A DNA stretch of 39,343 nucleotides from DATDAH01 sp036525535 (lineage in GTDB: Bacteria; Actinomycetota; Acidimicrobiia; Acidimicrobiales; DATDAH01): assembly GCA_036525535.1 (NCBI GenBank), contig DATDAH010000023.1, positions 1 to 39,343 on the forward strand, given 5' to 3'. The notes beneath the pieces are model-generated. The model was given only the letters and a program-made list of their open reading frames with translations. It was not told where the DNA came from and searched no databases. Of this stretch, positions 23,787 through 31,236 are shown piece after piece. The translations under genes were made by a program, and so were the position numbers. Within the stretch, counting starts at the first letter, position 1, and each line of letters begins with the position of its first letter.

Positions 23787-24856
23787 CACTGGCGGCCTGC
23801 CCGGAGGCTGGCGATGAGGTCGTCGCGGTCCATCGCGGAGCGGCCGACGATTTCGGCGGCCCGGGCGAGGTCGTAGAGCTCGCTGCGCATGCGGTCGTCG
23901 AGGCCGTCGTCGGGCGGTGCGATGGTGCCGATCTCGCCGGCCGGCAGCTCGTCGCCGTACCTCTGCCAGGTGTCCCAGTAGCGCGCCGCCCGGTCCACGA
24001 AGGCCTTGGGCTTCTCGGCGTAGAGGCGGGCACCCAACGCCAACGCCCGGCCCTCCAGATCGGCACGGCGCCGGTCCCCCAGGTCGACGGCCGCGTCGAC
24101 CTCCTCGCAACCGCCGAAGCTGTCGGGGTCGGCCCTCAGGAGGTCGATGAGCCCAACCAGGTCGTGGTCGTCGCCGAGGGTGTCGGCCAGCGCGTGCAGG
24201 GAGACCTCCGCGGGGCCGAGTGCGCTGGGAGCGGACGGGGCGAGCAGCTGGGTCTGGTGCCAGAGGTGCTTGGCCCCCTTGCGCCACTCGTGGAGGGTCT
24301 CGGGGGAGGGATCGACGACGACTGATCGGAAGCCGTCCCGGCCCCTCCGGTAGGTGGCCTCCAGGCCGGGGCCCAGCGCGCTGAAGCCGTCGCCGATCGC
24401 CCAGTCGTCGACGCCGTCCCGGATCGAGCCGATGAGGGCCTTCGCCTCTTCGACAACCGGGTCGTCGGCGCCCAATCGGGCGGTGGCCTCCCGGGCACGC
24501 TGTGCCAGGCCCGCCCTCACGCCCAGCAGGCCGTGGTCGACCCGATCCGGGCCGCACCCGGCGACCAGCGCATCGAAGGTCCCGAGGAGGGCGTGGGCCT
24601 CGCGGATGGGGGCGAGGGCGCGGCCGGCGTCGCGGACCGCCACGTTGGCCGGGCGGTACTCCTTACCGAGCTCGGGTCGGACCAGGCGGAGCAGGGCCCG
24701 GAATCGCTTGCCCCGCTTGCGGACGCTGTGGACGACTTTTCGCAGGTCGTCGTGACGCTCGCCACCGAGCTCCGCCAGGGCTTTGTCGATCTGCGCGGCC
24801 GCGATCCGGCGGACCCCGTCACCGACGGGCTCGTCGCGTTCGAACGAGAAGGCCAA
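23786..24856 (-). CDS. CHAD domain protein
   Basis: A 356-residue, mostly helical protein with the conserved basic and histidine residues of CHAD domains. The first half has DDLRKVVHSVRKRGKRFRALLRL (about 36-58) and the second has LHEWRKGAKHLWHQTQLL (about 186-203), each giving a basic helix face able to bind polyphosphate. LGDDHDLVGLIDLL (about 227-240) is the other conserved block. The start is uncertain: TTG at 24856 gives a normal N-terminus (MAFSFERDEPVGDGVRR) but has no clear ribosome-binding site, and in-frame CTG codons lie a little upstream. It is translationally coupled to the CYTH gene. Confidence 0.87.
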   Translation of the reverse strand: MAFSFERDEPVGDGVRRIAAAQIDKALAELGGERHDDLRKVVHSVRKRGKRFRALLRLVRPELGKEYRPANVAVRDAGRALAPIREAHALLGTFDALVAGCGPDRVDHGLLGVRAGLAQRAREATARLGADDPVVEEAKALIGSIRDGVDDWAIGDGFSALGPGLEATYRRGRDGFRSVVVDPSPETLHEWRKGAKHLWHQTQLLAPSAPSALGPAEVSLHALADTLGDDHDLVGLIDLLRADPDSFGGCEEVDAAVDLGDRRRADLEGRALALGARLYAEKPKAFVDRAARYWDTWQRYGDELPAGEIGTIAPPDDGLDDRMRSELYDLARAAEIVGRSAMDRDDLIASLRAGRQ

Positions 24857-25227
24857 GCACAGATGCTGGCCGGGATCATGTCCGTTGGCCAGCCGGCGGC
24901 CTCGGAGCCCGAGTCACCGGTCGACCCAAAGGGCTGGATGCGCCTTGGTCAGGCCAGTCAGGTCGTCGTGCCGAGGGGACCGATCGCCTTCCACTCGTCG
25001 CGCTGCAGGCGGGCCCCAGCCGGAGCCCTCGCCATCCCCGCAGACGATGGTGTGCTCGTAACCCATGAAGCGGTGTTCTCGCATCGAGTTCGCCGACGGG
25101 GCGACGACAAACGGCGATCCGAGGAGACCGCGTTGGTGGCGGGATGTTCGGATGACTCCGCGATGCCTTCCCAGCCCCGAACGCCGGGCGCTCGTCATAT
25201 TCTGTCGGACATCACTCGGAGGTCTGC
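24857..25227. other. 371-base intergenic region, no convincing gene
   Basis: This gap separates the divergent CHAD and calcium-repeat genes. Its only notable minus-strand frame (24914-25198) has weak third-position bias and no recognisable domain. A -10-like TATTCT and a CGGAGG ribosome-binding site for the downstream gene occupy the last 30 bases. By eye its GC content is lower than that of the flanking genes. Confidence 0.5.
25198..25203 (+). promoter_or_regulatory. -10-like box for the calcium-repeat protein
   Basis: TATTCT lies 24 bases before the GTG at 25228. The CGGAGG at 25217-25222 then gives a short leader with a proper Shine-Dalgarno site, unlike most genes here. Confidence 0.45.
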
Positions 25228-25746
25228 GTGATACTGCGACGACTTGGTCTGGCCGGTGTGCTCACGCTGCTTGCGGCGGTCGGGGCTGCCGTAGGTACTG
25301 AGGCACAGGCCGCAGACCCGACGTGCGACGGCCGGCCTGTCACGGTTGATCTTGCCGTCAGCGAGGCGCCCACCGAAGGCGACGACGTCATCGCGGGCAC
25401 GACGGGTCCCGACACGATCGACGCACTTGGTGGCGATGACATCGTCTGTGGCCGGGGTGACGCTGATGTCGTGTTTGGCGGCGAGGGACGAGACCGGCTG
25501 TTTGGACAGCGTGGCGCTGATCGGCTGCGCGCTGGAGCTGGCGGAGGATTGGCCCACGGCGGGCCTGGAGCAGATGTCGTACGAGGCGGTAGTGGTGTCG
25601 ACACGCTCCGCGGCGCAACCGGTCGAGATGACCTGACCGGCGGGGCGAGGCCCGACCTCCTCGATGGCGGTCCGCAGTTCGATCACTGTCACAACCGGTC
25701 TGACGACCGTCTGATCTCCTGTGAAACGAGTAGCACGATCGACTGA
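25228..25746 (+). CDS. Secreted protein with hemolysin-type calcium-binding-like repeats
   Basis: A 172-residue protein with a signal peptide (LGLAGVLTLLAAVGAAVGTE, then AQA before ADPTCDG, cleavage near residue 29). The mature part has glycine-aspartate nonapeptide-type repeats (GDDVIAG, GPDTIDALGGDD, GDADVVFGGEGRDRLFG, GADVVRGGSGVDTLRG, GRDDLTGGARPDLLDGG) expected to form a calcium-binding beta-roll. The C-terminus, FDHCHNRSDDRLISCET, carries a Cys pair seen in actinobacterial relatives. Codons such as ATA, CGA, CTT, GTA and GCA are more frequent than in neighbouring genes, suggesting foreign origin. The GTG follows CGGAGG by five bases. Its biological role is unknown; it is too short to be a pore-forming toxin. 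Confidence 0.85.
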   Translation: MILRRLGLAGVLTLLAAVGAAVGTEAQAADPTCDGRPVTVDLAVSEAPTEGDDVIAGTTGPDTIDALGGDDIVCGRGDADVVFGGEGRDRLFGQRGADRLRAGAGGGLAHGGPGADVVRGGSGVDTLRGATGRDDLTGGARPDLLDGGPQFDHCHNRSDDRLISCETSSTID

Positions 25747-25860
25747 GCCCGAGCGGTAATCGAAGAAGCTCACGACAGAGTTCCAGTCCGATCACCTCTC
25801 CCAGTCGAGCGTGACTCGATCTTCGGTGCGGGTGACCGCGAGTCGCCGCGTAGGTAGGAC

Positions 25861-25888
25861 GTTCTCCGGCCATACGTGTGCCGAGAAT
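25861..25888 (-). terminator. Hairpin downstream of tRNA-Ser(CGA)
   Basis: GTTCTC-C-GGC and GCCGAGAAT form a nine-pair stem with one bulged C and one G-T pair. It begins 12 bases after the tRNA CCA end on the minus strand. No T-tract is present, so termination is only plausible. Confidence 0.38.
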
Positions 25889-25899
25889 GGCTGGGTGGC

Positions 25900-25989
25900 T
25901 GGCGGAGGGTGAGGGATTCGAACCCTCGGTGACCCGGAGGCCACAACGGCTTTCGAGGCCGCCCCATTCGTCCGCTCTGGCAACCCTCC
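25900..25989 (-). tRNA. tRNA-Ser, anticodon CGA (reads UCG)
   Basis: The acceptor arm GGAGGGT pairs with ACCCTCC; the anticodon loop is CTCGAAA (anticodon at 25953-25955). A long variable arm typical of serine tRNA is present, and the T-arm contains GGTTCGAAT. The discriminator G is followed by an encoded CCA. It lies 20 bases after the tadA stop on the same strand, with TAGCCT (25997-26002) just upstream as a possible own promoter. Its 3' end borders the lower-GC patch that holds the calcium-repeat gene. Confidence 0.95.
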
Positions 25990-26009
25990 GCCGGCGAGGC
26001 TAGCGACGG

Positions 26010-26456
26010 CTACCGGCGGTCGGCGAAGAAGGCCTGGAGTAAGGCGCTGGACTCGTCGGCCAGGAGGCCGTGGATGACCCGGACCTCGTGGTTCAGGCGA
26101 GGATCAGCCGCCACGTTGTAGAGCGAGCCGATCGCGCCCGCCTTCAGGTCGGCGGCGCCGTAGACGAGGTCGTCGACCCGGGCCGCCCACAGCGCGCCGG
26201 CACACATCGGGCACGGCTCGAGGGTGACCACCAGGGTGACCCCGTCGAGGCGCCACCGACCCCGGGCCGCCGCTGCGTCCCGGAGGCAGAGCACCTCGGC
26301 GTGCGCCGTGGGGTCGCCGAGAAGCTCCCGCTCGTTGTGGCGCTGGGCCACGACCTCGCCGTCGATCAGGGCCACCGCCCCGATGGGCACGTCGCCGTGG
26401 CGGGCGGCGGCGGCGGCCTCCTCGAGGGCGAGGCGCATGGCCGCCTCATGGTCCAC
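26010..26456 (-). CDS. tadA: tRNA-specific adenosine deaminase
   Basis: Deaminates A34 to inosine in tRNA-Arg(ACG). The 148-residue protein is the normal size. The zinc site is visible as AHAEV (51-55, H52 ligand, E54 proton shuttle) and PCPMCAG (81-87, two Cys ligands). GDVPIGAV (21-28) and NERELLGDPT (41-50) support TadA rather than another deaminase. The frame stays open to 26594; I chose the GTG at 26456, just after the upstream stop, giving VDHEAAMRLALEEA. An ATG at 26438 is the alternative. It lies 11 bases after the L,D-transpeptidase gene and 20 bases before tRNA-Ser(CGA). Confidence 0.93.
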   Translation of the reverse strand: MDHEAAMRLALEEAAAAARHGDVPIGAVALIDGEVVAQRHNERELLGDPTAHAEVLCLRDAAAARGRWRLDGVTLVVTLEPCPMCAGALWAARVDDLVYGAADLKAGAIGSLYNVAADPRLNHEVRVIHGLLADESSALLQAFFADRR

Positions 26457-26467
26457 GGTGGCCTCGC

Positions 26468-27529
26468 TCAGGCGATGACCTGGACGGGCACGCCCAAGCC
26501 AGTAGTCACCGAGGGCGAGTCGGACTGCGAGCCCGATGCCTCGGGGAGGAGGCCGGCCAAGCGGATGACATTGCCGTCCTCGAGCCGGATGCACCCGTTG
26601 CTCACGTCGGTGCCGATCGTGCCCGGGTCGTTCGTGCCGTGGATGCCGATGTCGCCCGGCCCGCCGTTGAAGGTCTCATGGACCTCCGAGAAGCCGGACA
26701 GTCCGAAGGCATAGGTCCCGTAGGCCGAGTCGGTCGACGCGATGAGCGATCGAATGTAGAAGGCCCCGCCCGGCGTCGGCGTGTTCGTCGTCCCCACGCC
26801 GATGGGGACGGCCAGGACCCGCTGGCGCCCGTTGTAGACCCGGAGCTGGTGGGCCCCGAGGCGGACTTCGATGCGGAATTGGTTGGCCGTGAGGGTCACG
26901 TCGCCGCGTCGGACCCAGCCGTCGGTGCCGTTGGGCCGAACCGGCAGGAGGACGTTGACCCAGTCCGCCGTGGGGTCGAGCGGGCCGTTGGCCAGGAAGA
27001 CGACCGGGCCGACGTTCAGGCCCTCGGCCGACTTGGGGTTCTCGATGGCGGCGCTGGGCTCGGGAGCGTCCGGCTGGGCGAACACGTCGACGGTGCCGCC
27101 GCCACCGCCCGACGGGTCGACCTCGGTGCCGTTGCCGATGGCGACGATGTTGACCTGCTCGATCCGGACGTCGTCGGCCTTCACCCATCCGGTGGAACCG
27201 TCGGCCAACGCCACCCCGTGGAAGCCGGGCTCCGCCTCGTAGGGGGCCTGGACGATGAAGCCGTCGACGGCCAAGCCGGCGGTCGGGGCTTCCGCCGAGG
27301 GCGGCCGGACCGACTCCCGGGGCTCGGCGTCGGCGGGATCGGCGTACACGTCCACGGGGGTGTCCGAGCGGGCCACGTAGGTGAGCTCCGGGTCGAGGTG
27401 ACGGACCGTCAGGTTCGCGCGCTCCTCCTCGACGGGGTCGCCCAACTCGGGGCGCTCGCCGCCCGAGCAGGCGCCGGCCACCAGCGTCAGGCCGAGGGCG
27501 ACGGCGGCGACGCGGAACAGGCGGCCCAT
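26468..27529 (-). CDS. L,D-transpeptidase (YkuD) lipoprotein
   Basis: A 353-residue cell-wall enzyme. The N-terminus has a lipoprotein signal (VAAVALGLTLVAGAC) with lipobox Cys21. A central region contains SH3-like repeats (GSTGWVKADDV, GTDGWVRRGDV). The C-terminal YkuD domain (about 220-353) carries IGIHGTNDPG and VSNGCIRLEDGNV, giving catalytic H297 and C313. It should form 3-3 peptide cross-links or attach proteins outside the membrane. The frame is open to 27688; the signal peptide begins at the ATG at 27529. A GTG directly before it (27532) sits seven bases after TACCCT and may be the true leaderless start. Divergent from the diguanylate cyclase. Confidence 0.92.
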   Translation of the reverse strand: MGRLFRVAAVALGLTLVAGACSGGERPELGDPVEEERANLTVRHLDPELTYVARSDTPVDVYADPADAEPRESVRPPSAEAPTAGLAVDGFIVQAPYEAEPGFHGVALADGSTGWVKADDVRIEQVNIVAIGNGTEVDPSGGGGGTVDVFAQPDAPEPSAAIENPKSAEGLNVGPVVFLANGPLDPTADWVNVLLPVRPNGTDGWVRRGDVTLTANQFRIEVRLGAHQLRVYNGRQRVLAVPIGVGTTNTPTPGGAFYIRSLIASTDSAYGTYAFGLSGFSEVHETFNGGPGDIGIHGTNDPGTIGTDVSNGCIRLEDGNVIRLAGLLPEASGSQSDSPSVTTGLGVPVQVIA

Positions 27530-27539
27530 CACGGCGGGC

Positions 27540-27545
27540 AGGGTA
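27540..27545 (-). promoter_or_regulatory. -10-like box for the L,D-transpeptidase
   Basis: TACCCT is separated by seven bases from a GTG (27532) and by ten from the ATG (27529). The usual spacing in this window favours the GTG as first codon. Confidence 0.45.
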
Positions 27546-27669
27546 CCGACGGCCCCGGTCTCGGGACCGTCAGGCCTCTCGGTCCCCGGCGGGCCGGGTG
27601 ACGTAGGTCGTCTGACCCTTTGTCCCCCAGGCGCTTCAGGCCCGTGCGGCGGAGGACGACGGAAGCCTT

Positions 27670-28797
27670 GTGTCAGAGATCCGCGCATCCGCGGACTCGC
27701 CCACGGCGAGCGAGGTCCGCGCAGCTCACGCTGCAGAGATGCTGGCTTCGACGCGCACCACCGGCCTGGCCGCGGGCGTGATGATCCTCGTGGCGATACC
27801 CCTCTGGAGCATCTATGACCGGTTGGTCGTTCCCGAGCAGGCCGACCGGTTCTTCACGCTCCGCATGGCCGTTGTGGTTCCGGTGCTCATCGGCTGGCTG
27901 TTCCTGTTGAAGCGGCCCTTCGGCGACCGCCATGCCGAGGCCCTCGTCGTGATCATCTGCGTGCTCCCCCAGGTCGTCGTGGCCTGGCTGCTCCCCAGCG
28001 TCGACCAGGCCTTCGAGGGCTATCTGCTCGGGTTCTCCCTCGTCATCTACGGCTGCGCGTTCCTGCTCGTCGGCCGCCTGTGGATCACGATCGCCCTGGT
28101 CGCCTCGTCCTGGGTGGCGACGATGCTCTCGTTCGGCTTGCAGTCCGACCTGGGAGGCGACGTCCAGGTGGGGACGGTCGTGTTCTACCTGGGCACTGCC
28201 TCGATCCTGGCTGCCGTCGGCCGTCTCTACCGGATGCGCCTCGAACGGGACGAGCTGGCCGCTCGCATGGCTCTCGAAGCCGCCCAGGAGCGCACGCTCG
28301 TGCTGGTCGGCGAACTGGATCGCCTCAGCCGGGAGGACTCGTTGACCGGCGTGGCCAACCGGCGGGCGTGGGACGAAGCCCTGAAGCGGTCCTGCGCCGA
28401 GGCCGAACGGACGGGCCTACCCCTCTCGGTGCTCCTCCTGGACATCGATCGCTTCAAGGAGATCAACGACGAGCACGGCCACCGCCGGGGCGACGAGGTC
28501 CTCCAGCAGGTCTCCGAATGCCTGTCCGGGCGCGTCCGCGCCTCGGACCTGCTGGCCCGGGTCGGCGGCGACGAGTTCGCCGTGCTCTGCCCCAACACCG
28601 ACCCCGGGGCCGCCCGCCACCTGGCCGACCACTTGATCGATCTGGTTGCCGCCATGCCGGGCGACTTCAGTGTCTCGGTCGGCTCGGCCGTCCGGTGGCC
28701 CGGTGCCGAGCCCGACGCGGTGATGGGCCTGGCCGACCGGCGCCTCTACCAGGCCAAGCGGGCCCGGGTGAACAGCGGCAGTGCCACCGCCCGCTGA
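27670..28797 (+). CDS. Membrane diguanylate cyclase (GGDEF)
   Basis: A 375-residue protein that should synthesise c-di-GMP from two GTP. About five to six hydrophobic segments between residues 30 and 185 form a membrane module of unknown ligand. A short linker helix (186-215) precedes the GGDEF domain (about 218-370). Catalytic features are intact: LLDIDRFKEINDEHGH (256-271) with both metal-region aspartates, GGDEF (299-303), and the inhibitory RxxD site RASD (290-293) at the standard five-residue distance. There is no EAL domain. The GTG start is preceded by GGAGG and GGAAG stretches. It is divergent from the L,D-transpeptidase and followed after 17 bases by the DUF2277 gene. Confidence 0.93.
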   Translation: MSEIRASADSPTASEVRAAHAAEMLASTRTTGLAAGVMILVAIPLWSIYDRLVVPEQADRFFTLRMAVVVPVLIGWLFLLKRPFGDRHAEALVVIICVLPQVVVAWLLPSVDQAFEGYLLGFSLVIYGCAFLLVGRLWITIALVASSWVATMLSFGLQSDLGGDVQVGTVVFYLGTASILAAVGRLYRMRLERDELAARMALEAAQERTLVLVGELDRLSREDSLTGVANRRAWDEALKRSCAEAERTGLPLSVLLLDIDRFKEINDEHGHRRGDEVLQQVSECLSGRVRASDLLARVGGDEFAVLCPNTDPGAARHLADHLIDLVAAMPGDFSVSVGSAVRWPGAEPDAVMGLADRRLYQAKRARVNSGSATAR

Positions 28798-28801
28798 TCG
28801 G

Positions 28802-28807
28802 TAGCGT
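28802..28807 (+). promoter_or_regulatory. -10-like box for the DUF2277 gene
   Basis: TAGCGT, seven bases, then the ATG at 28815. It lies directly after the stop of the diguanylate cyclase, so this gene may be transcribed on its own. Confidence 0.5.
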
Positions 28808-28814
28808 CGCGGTC

Positions 28815-29072
28815 ATGTGCCGCAACATCACCACCCTCCGGGGCTTGGAGCCCGTGGCCACCGATGAGGAGATCGAGGCCGCGGCCCGTCAGTACGTCCG
28901 CAAGATCAGTGGGGTCCAGAAGACCTCGGCCGCCACCGAGGAGGCGTTCGAGAAGGCGGTAGCCGTGATCACGGCTGCTTCCCACGAGGTCCTCGAGGCG
29001 CTTCCGCCCCGCAAGAACCCGCCGCCGACGCTGCCCCCGCTGCGTCGACTGGCCGCTGCGAAGGCGGGCTGA
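28815..29072 (+). CDS. DUF2277 family protein
   Basis: An 85-residue conserved protein of unknown function. The start MCRNITTLRGLEPVAT and the segment YVRKISGVQKTSAATEEAFE are characteristic of the family. These small proteins are widespread in actinobacteria and have no assigned activity. The frame is open far upstream through the cyclase gene, but the family N-terminus and the TAGCGT box fix the ATG at 28815. A CCGAG/CTCGG hairpin (29075-29088) follows the stop and separates it from the convergent tRNA gene. Confidence 0.9.
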   Translation: MCRNITTLRGLEPVATDEEIEAAARQYVRKISGVQKTSAATEEAFEKAVAVITAASHEVLEALPPRKNPPPTLPPLRRLAAAKAG

Positions 29073-29101
29073 GCCCGAGGCCGCTCGGCCGAGGACCTGC
29101 G

Positions 29102-29186
29102 CGGAGGGGGTGGGATTCGAACCCACGGTGGGTTGCCCCACACACGCTTTCCAAGCGTGCCGATTCGGCCGCTCTCGCACCCCTCC
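29102..29186 (-). tRNA. tRNA-Ser, anticodon GGA (reads UCC/UCU)
   Basis: The acceptor arm GGAGGGG pairs with CCCCTCC. The anticodon stem-loop is CACGC-TTGGAAA-GCGTG; a long variable arm (about 15 bases) and GGTTCGAAT in the T-arm are present. The discriminator is G and no CCA follows, unlike the other serine tRNA in this window. It lies between the DUF2277 gene and SRP RNA, divergent from the latter. Confidence 0.95.
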
Positions 29187-29226
29187 TGGGGACACCGGCC
29201 CGTGGGGCTGGTGCGGCCGGTCAGGG

Positions 29227-29232
29227 TATCGT
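29227..29232 (+). promoter_or_regulatory. -10-like box for SRP RNA
   Basis: TATCGT lies eight bases before the predicted SRP RNA 5' end at 29241, the spacing expected for a -10 and start site. No good -35 is seen. A reverse-strand TACCCT overlaps it (29223-29228) and faces the serine tRNA. Confidence 0.5.
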
Positions 29233-29240
29233 GGGCGGTC

Positions 29241-29374
29241 GCTCGCCTTGGAGTGTGGCGGTCGGGTCCTGTGCGACGGTGGCCCGTGAACCGAGTCAGG
29301 GCCGGAAGGCAGCAGCTCTCAGCGGAGCCCACCGGGTGCCGCAGATCGCCTGGCCGCCACTCTCGAAGGCGAGC
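29241..29374 (+). ncRNA. ffs: Signal recognition particle RNA
   Basis: The core GTCAGGGCCGGAAGGCAGCA (about 29295-29314) is the conserved SRP RNA tip that binds Ffh. The flanks form a long rod: bases 29241-29263 pair with 29352-29374 with only two mismatches and one G-T pair. I therefore place the ends there, giving about 134 nucleotides. That is longer than E. coli 4.5S RNA. The position just upstream of dnaX is common in bacteria. The exact ends are inferred from pairing. Confidence 0.93.
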
Positions 29375-29408
29375 GGGGAAGGCCGAACGAGGGGCGAGTC
29401 ACCGCTTG

Positions 29409-29414
29409 TAGTCT
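29409..29414 (+). promoter_or_regulatory. -10-like box for dnaX
   Basis: TAGTCT, seven bases, then the dnaX ATG at 29422. There is no Shine-Dalgarno site, so a leaderless transcript is likely. Confidence 0.55.
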
Positions 29415-29421
29415 CCGGGCG

Positions 29422-31236
29422 ATGGCCTTCCAATCGCTGTATCGGCGCTACCGGTCGCAGCGGTTCTCGGAGATCGTGGGCCAGGAGCACGTGGTCGCCG
29501 CCCTCCGCAACGCCGCCGCCGAGGACCGGCTGGGGCACGCCTATCTCTTCAGTGGGCCCCGGGGGACGGGCAAGACCTCGACCGCCCGCATCCTGGCCAA
29601 GGTCCTCAACTGTGAGAACCCCGTCGACGGCGAGCCCTGTGGGGTCTGCCCACCCTGCCTGGCCATCGAGGCGGGCAACTCCTTCGACGTGACCGAGCTG
29701 GATGCCGCCTCGCACACGGGTGTCGACAACATGCGTGAGCTCATCGCGAGCACGGCGTTGGCCAGCCCGGGCCGGACCCGCCTCTACATCCTGGACGAGG
29801 TCCACATGCTGTCGAAGGGCGCGTCGGCCGCCCTCCTCAAGACCCTGGAGGAGCCGCCGGACCACGTGGTGTTCATCCTGGCCACGACCGATCCCGAAAA
29901 GGTCCTTCCGACGATCCGCAGCCGGACCCAGCACCTCGAGTTCCGACTGCTCCCGGCGGCCGAGCTGGAGGCCCACGTCCGCTGGATCGTGGAGGACGCC
30001 GGCCTCGAGGTCACCGATGAGGGCATCGCCCAGGCCATGCGCGAAGGCGGCGGCTCGGCTCGCGACACCCTCTCCGTCCTCGACCGCATCGTGGCCGCCG
30101 GCGGGGTGGCCCGCGACGACGACTCGGTCGACGACCTGCTCGACGCCGTGTGCGAGAACGACACCGCCCGCGCCCTCACTGCACTGGCTGACGCCACCAC
30201 CCAGGGCCGTGACCCCCGGGGGGTCGGCGAGCAGGTGCTGGAGCGGCTGCGCAACGCCTTCCTCGCCACGATGGGGGTGGACCTGGACCACCTCACCGAA
30301 GGGGACCGGGCGGCCGCGGCCGACCACGCCGAGCGCCTCCGGGCCCCCGCCATCACCCGGGCGCTGGAGGTCCTGGGCACGGCGCTGGTCGACATGCGCC
30401 AGGCCCCGGACCCCCGCATCCCCCTCGAGGTGGCCTTGGTCCGCATCACCCGGGCGGCGAGTGACACCTCCGTCGACGCGCTGCTGATCCGCATCGACCG
30501 TCTCGAGCGGGTCGTCCGGGACGGCACCGGCGGCAAACTCCTGGCGCCGGCCGAAGACCCGGCCGCGTCGACCGGTGGAGGATCACCGGCGAACGAAGCC
30601 CGCAGCCGGCTGGCCGAGGTGCGCCGGCCCGAGGCCCCCGAGCCGGTGGTTGGCCCCGAGCCCGAGCCCGAGCCGAGCCATCCCCCGCTGGCCGCCGTCC
30701 CCGATCCGGAGCCGGAGGCCGTTGTCGCGGCCGTGCCCGAGCCGGCACCGGCTCCAGGAGCCACCGGGTCGGACGCCCTGCCGACGCGGGACGAGCTCAC
30801 GCTGGCCTGGGGTGACCGGGTCCTCGGCGGGCTGCGGCCCAAGGTCAAGATGCTCTTCGCCGCCGGTCGCTTCCTCGACGACCGCGAGGGCCAAGCCGCC
30901 TTCGCCCTGCCCAACGCCACCCACGTCCAGCGCTGTGAGCCGCTGCGGGCAGACGTCGAGGCCGCGCTGGCCGTGGAGTTCGGCCGTCCCGTCCCGTTGA
31001 TCCTCGTCGTCGACGGTGGCGCCGATTCCCCCCCGGCCCCGGCACCGACTTCCCGGGGCGAACCGGACGACCGGCCCACGGAAGGGTCACCGGCCCCCAT
31101 GCCGATGGTGGACGAGTTGGCCGACATCGGTCCGGTCGACGACTTGGAGGACGCCGGATCGGCCTCGACCGGCCTCGACCAGGTCACGGAGGTGTTCGGC
31201 AAGGTGGAGCTGATCGAGGAGGAGCCCGATGACTGA
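29422..31236 (+). CDS. dnaX: DNA polymerase III subunit tau (clamp loader)
   Basis: ATPase of the clamp-loader complex. The 604-residue protein begins MAFQSLYRRYRSQRFSEIVG, typical of DnaX. Walker A is GPRGTGKTS (45-53), the zinc cysteines are C64, C73, C76 and C79, Walker B is ILDEVHML (123-130), and sensor 1 follows ATTDPEKVLPT. Domain III reaches about 370. A low-complexity Pro/Glu/Ala linker (about 390-450) precedes a C-terminal domain (about 455-540) and an acidic tail, so tau-like interactions are expected. I saw no A-rich slippery site for a gamma form. It overlaps ybaB by eight bases. Confidence 0.96.
   Translation: MAFQSLYRRYRSQRFSEIVGQEHVVAALRNAAAEDRLGHAYLFSGPRGTGKTSTARILAKVLNCENPVDGEPCGVCPPCLAIEAGNSFDVTELDAASHTGVDNMRELIASTALASPGRTRLYILDEVHMLSKGASAALLKTLEEPPDHVVFILATTDPEKVLPTIRSRTQHLEFRLLPAAELEAHVRWIVEDAGLEVTDEGIAQAMREGGGSARDTLSVLDRIVAAGGVARDDDSVDDLLDAVCENDTARALTALADATTQGRDPRGVGEQVLERLRNAFLATMGVDLDHLTEGDRAAAADHAERLRAPAITRALEVLGTALVDMRQAPDPRIPLEVALVRITRAASDTSVDALLIRIDRLERVVRDGTGGKLLAPAEDPAASTGGGSPANEARSRLAEVRRPEAPEPVVGPEPEPEPSHPPLAAVPDPEPEAVVAAVPEPAPAPGATGSDALPTRDELTLAWGDRVLGGLRPKVKMLFAAGRFLDDREGQAAFALPNATHVQRCEPLRADVEAALAVEFGRPVPLILVVDGGADSPPAPAPTSRGEPDDRPTEGSPAPMPMVDELADIGPVDDLEDAGSASTGLDQVTEVFGKVELIEEEPDD

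Noticed and set aside
24914..25198. Possible small minus-strand protein (up to 94 residues) upstream of the CHAD gene
   Set aside because: Weak codon bias, no domain, no clear ribosome-binding site, and it overlaps the promoter region of the divergent gene.
29223..29232. Overlapping outward-facing -10-like boxes suggesting one shared bidirectional promoter for tRNA-Ser(GGA) and SRP RNA
   Set aside because: No matching -35 elements on either side, and short TANNNT boxes overlap easily by chance; I kept only the SRP RNA side as a feature.
29422..31236. Programmed frameshift in dnaX giving a gamma subunit
   Set aside because: No A-rich slippery heptamer followed by a stop in the shifted frame was seen near the linker.
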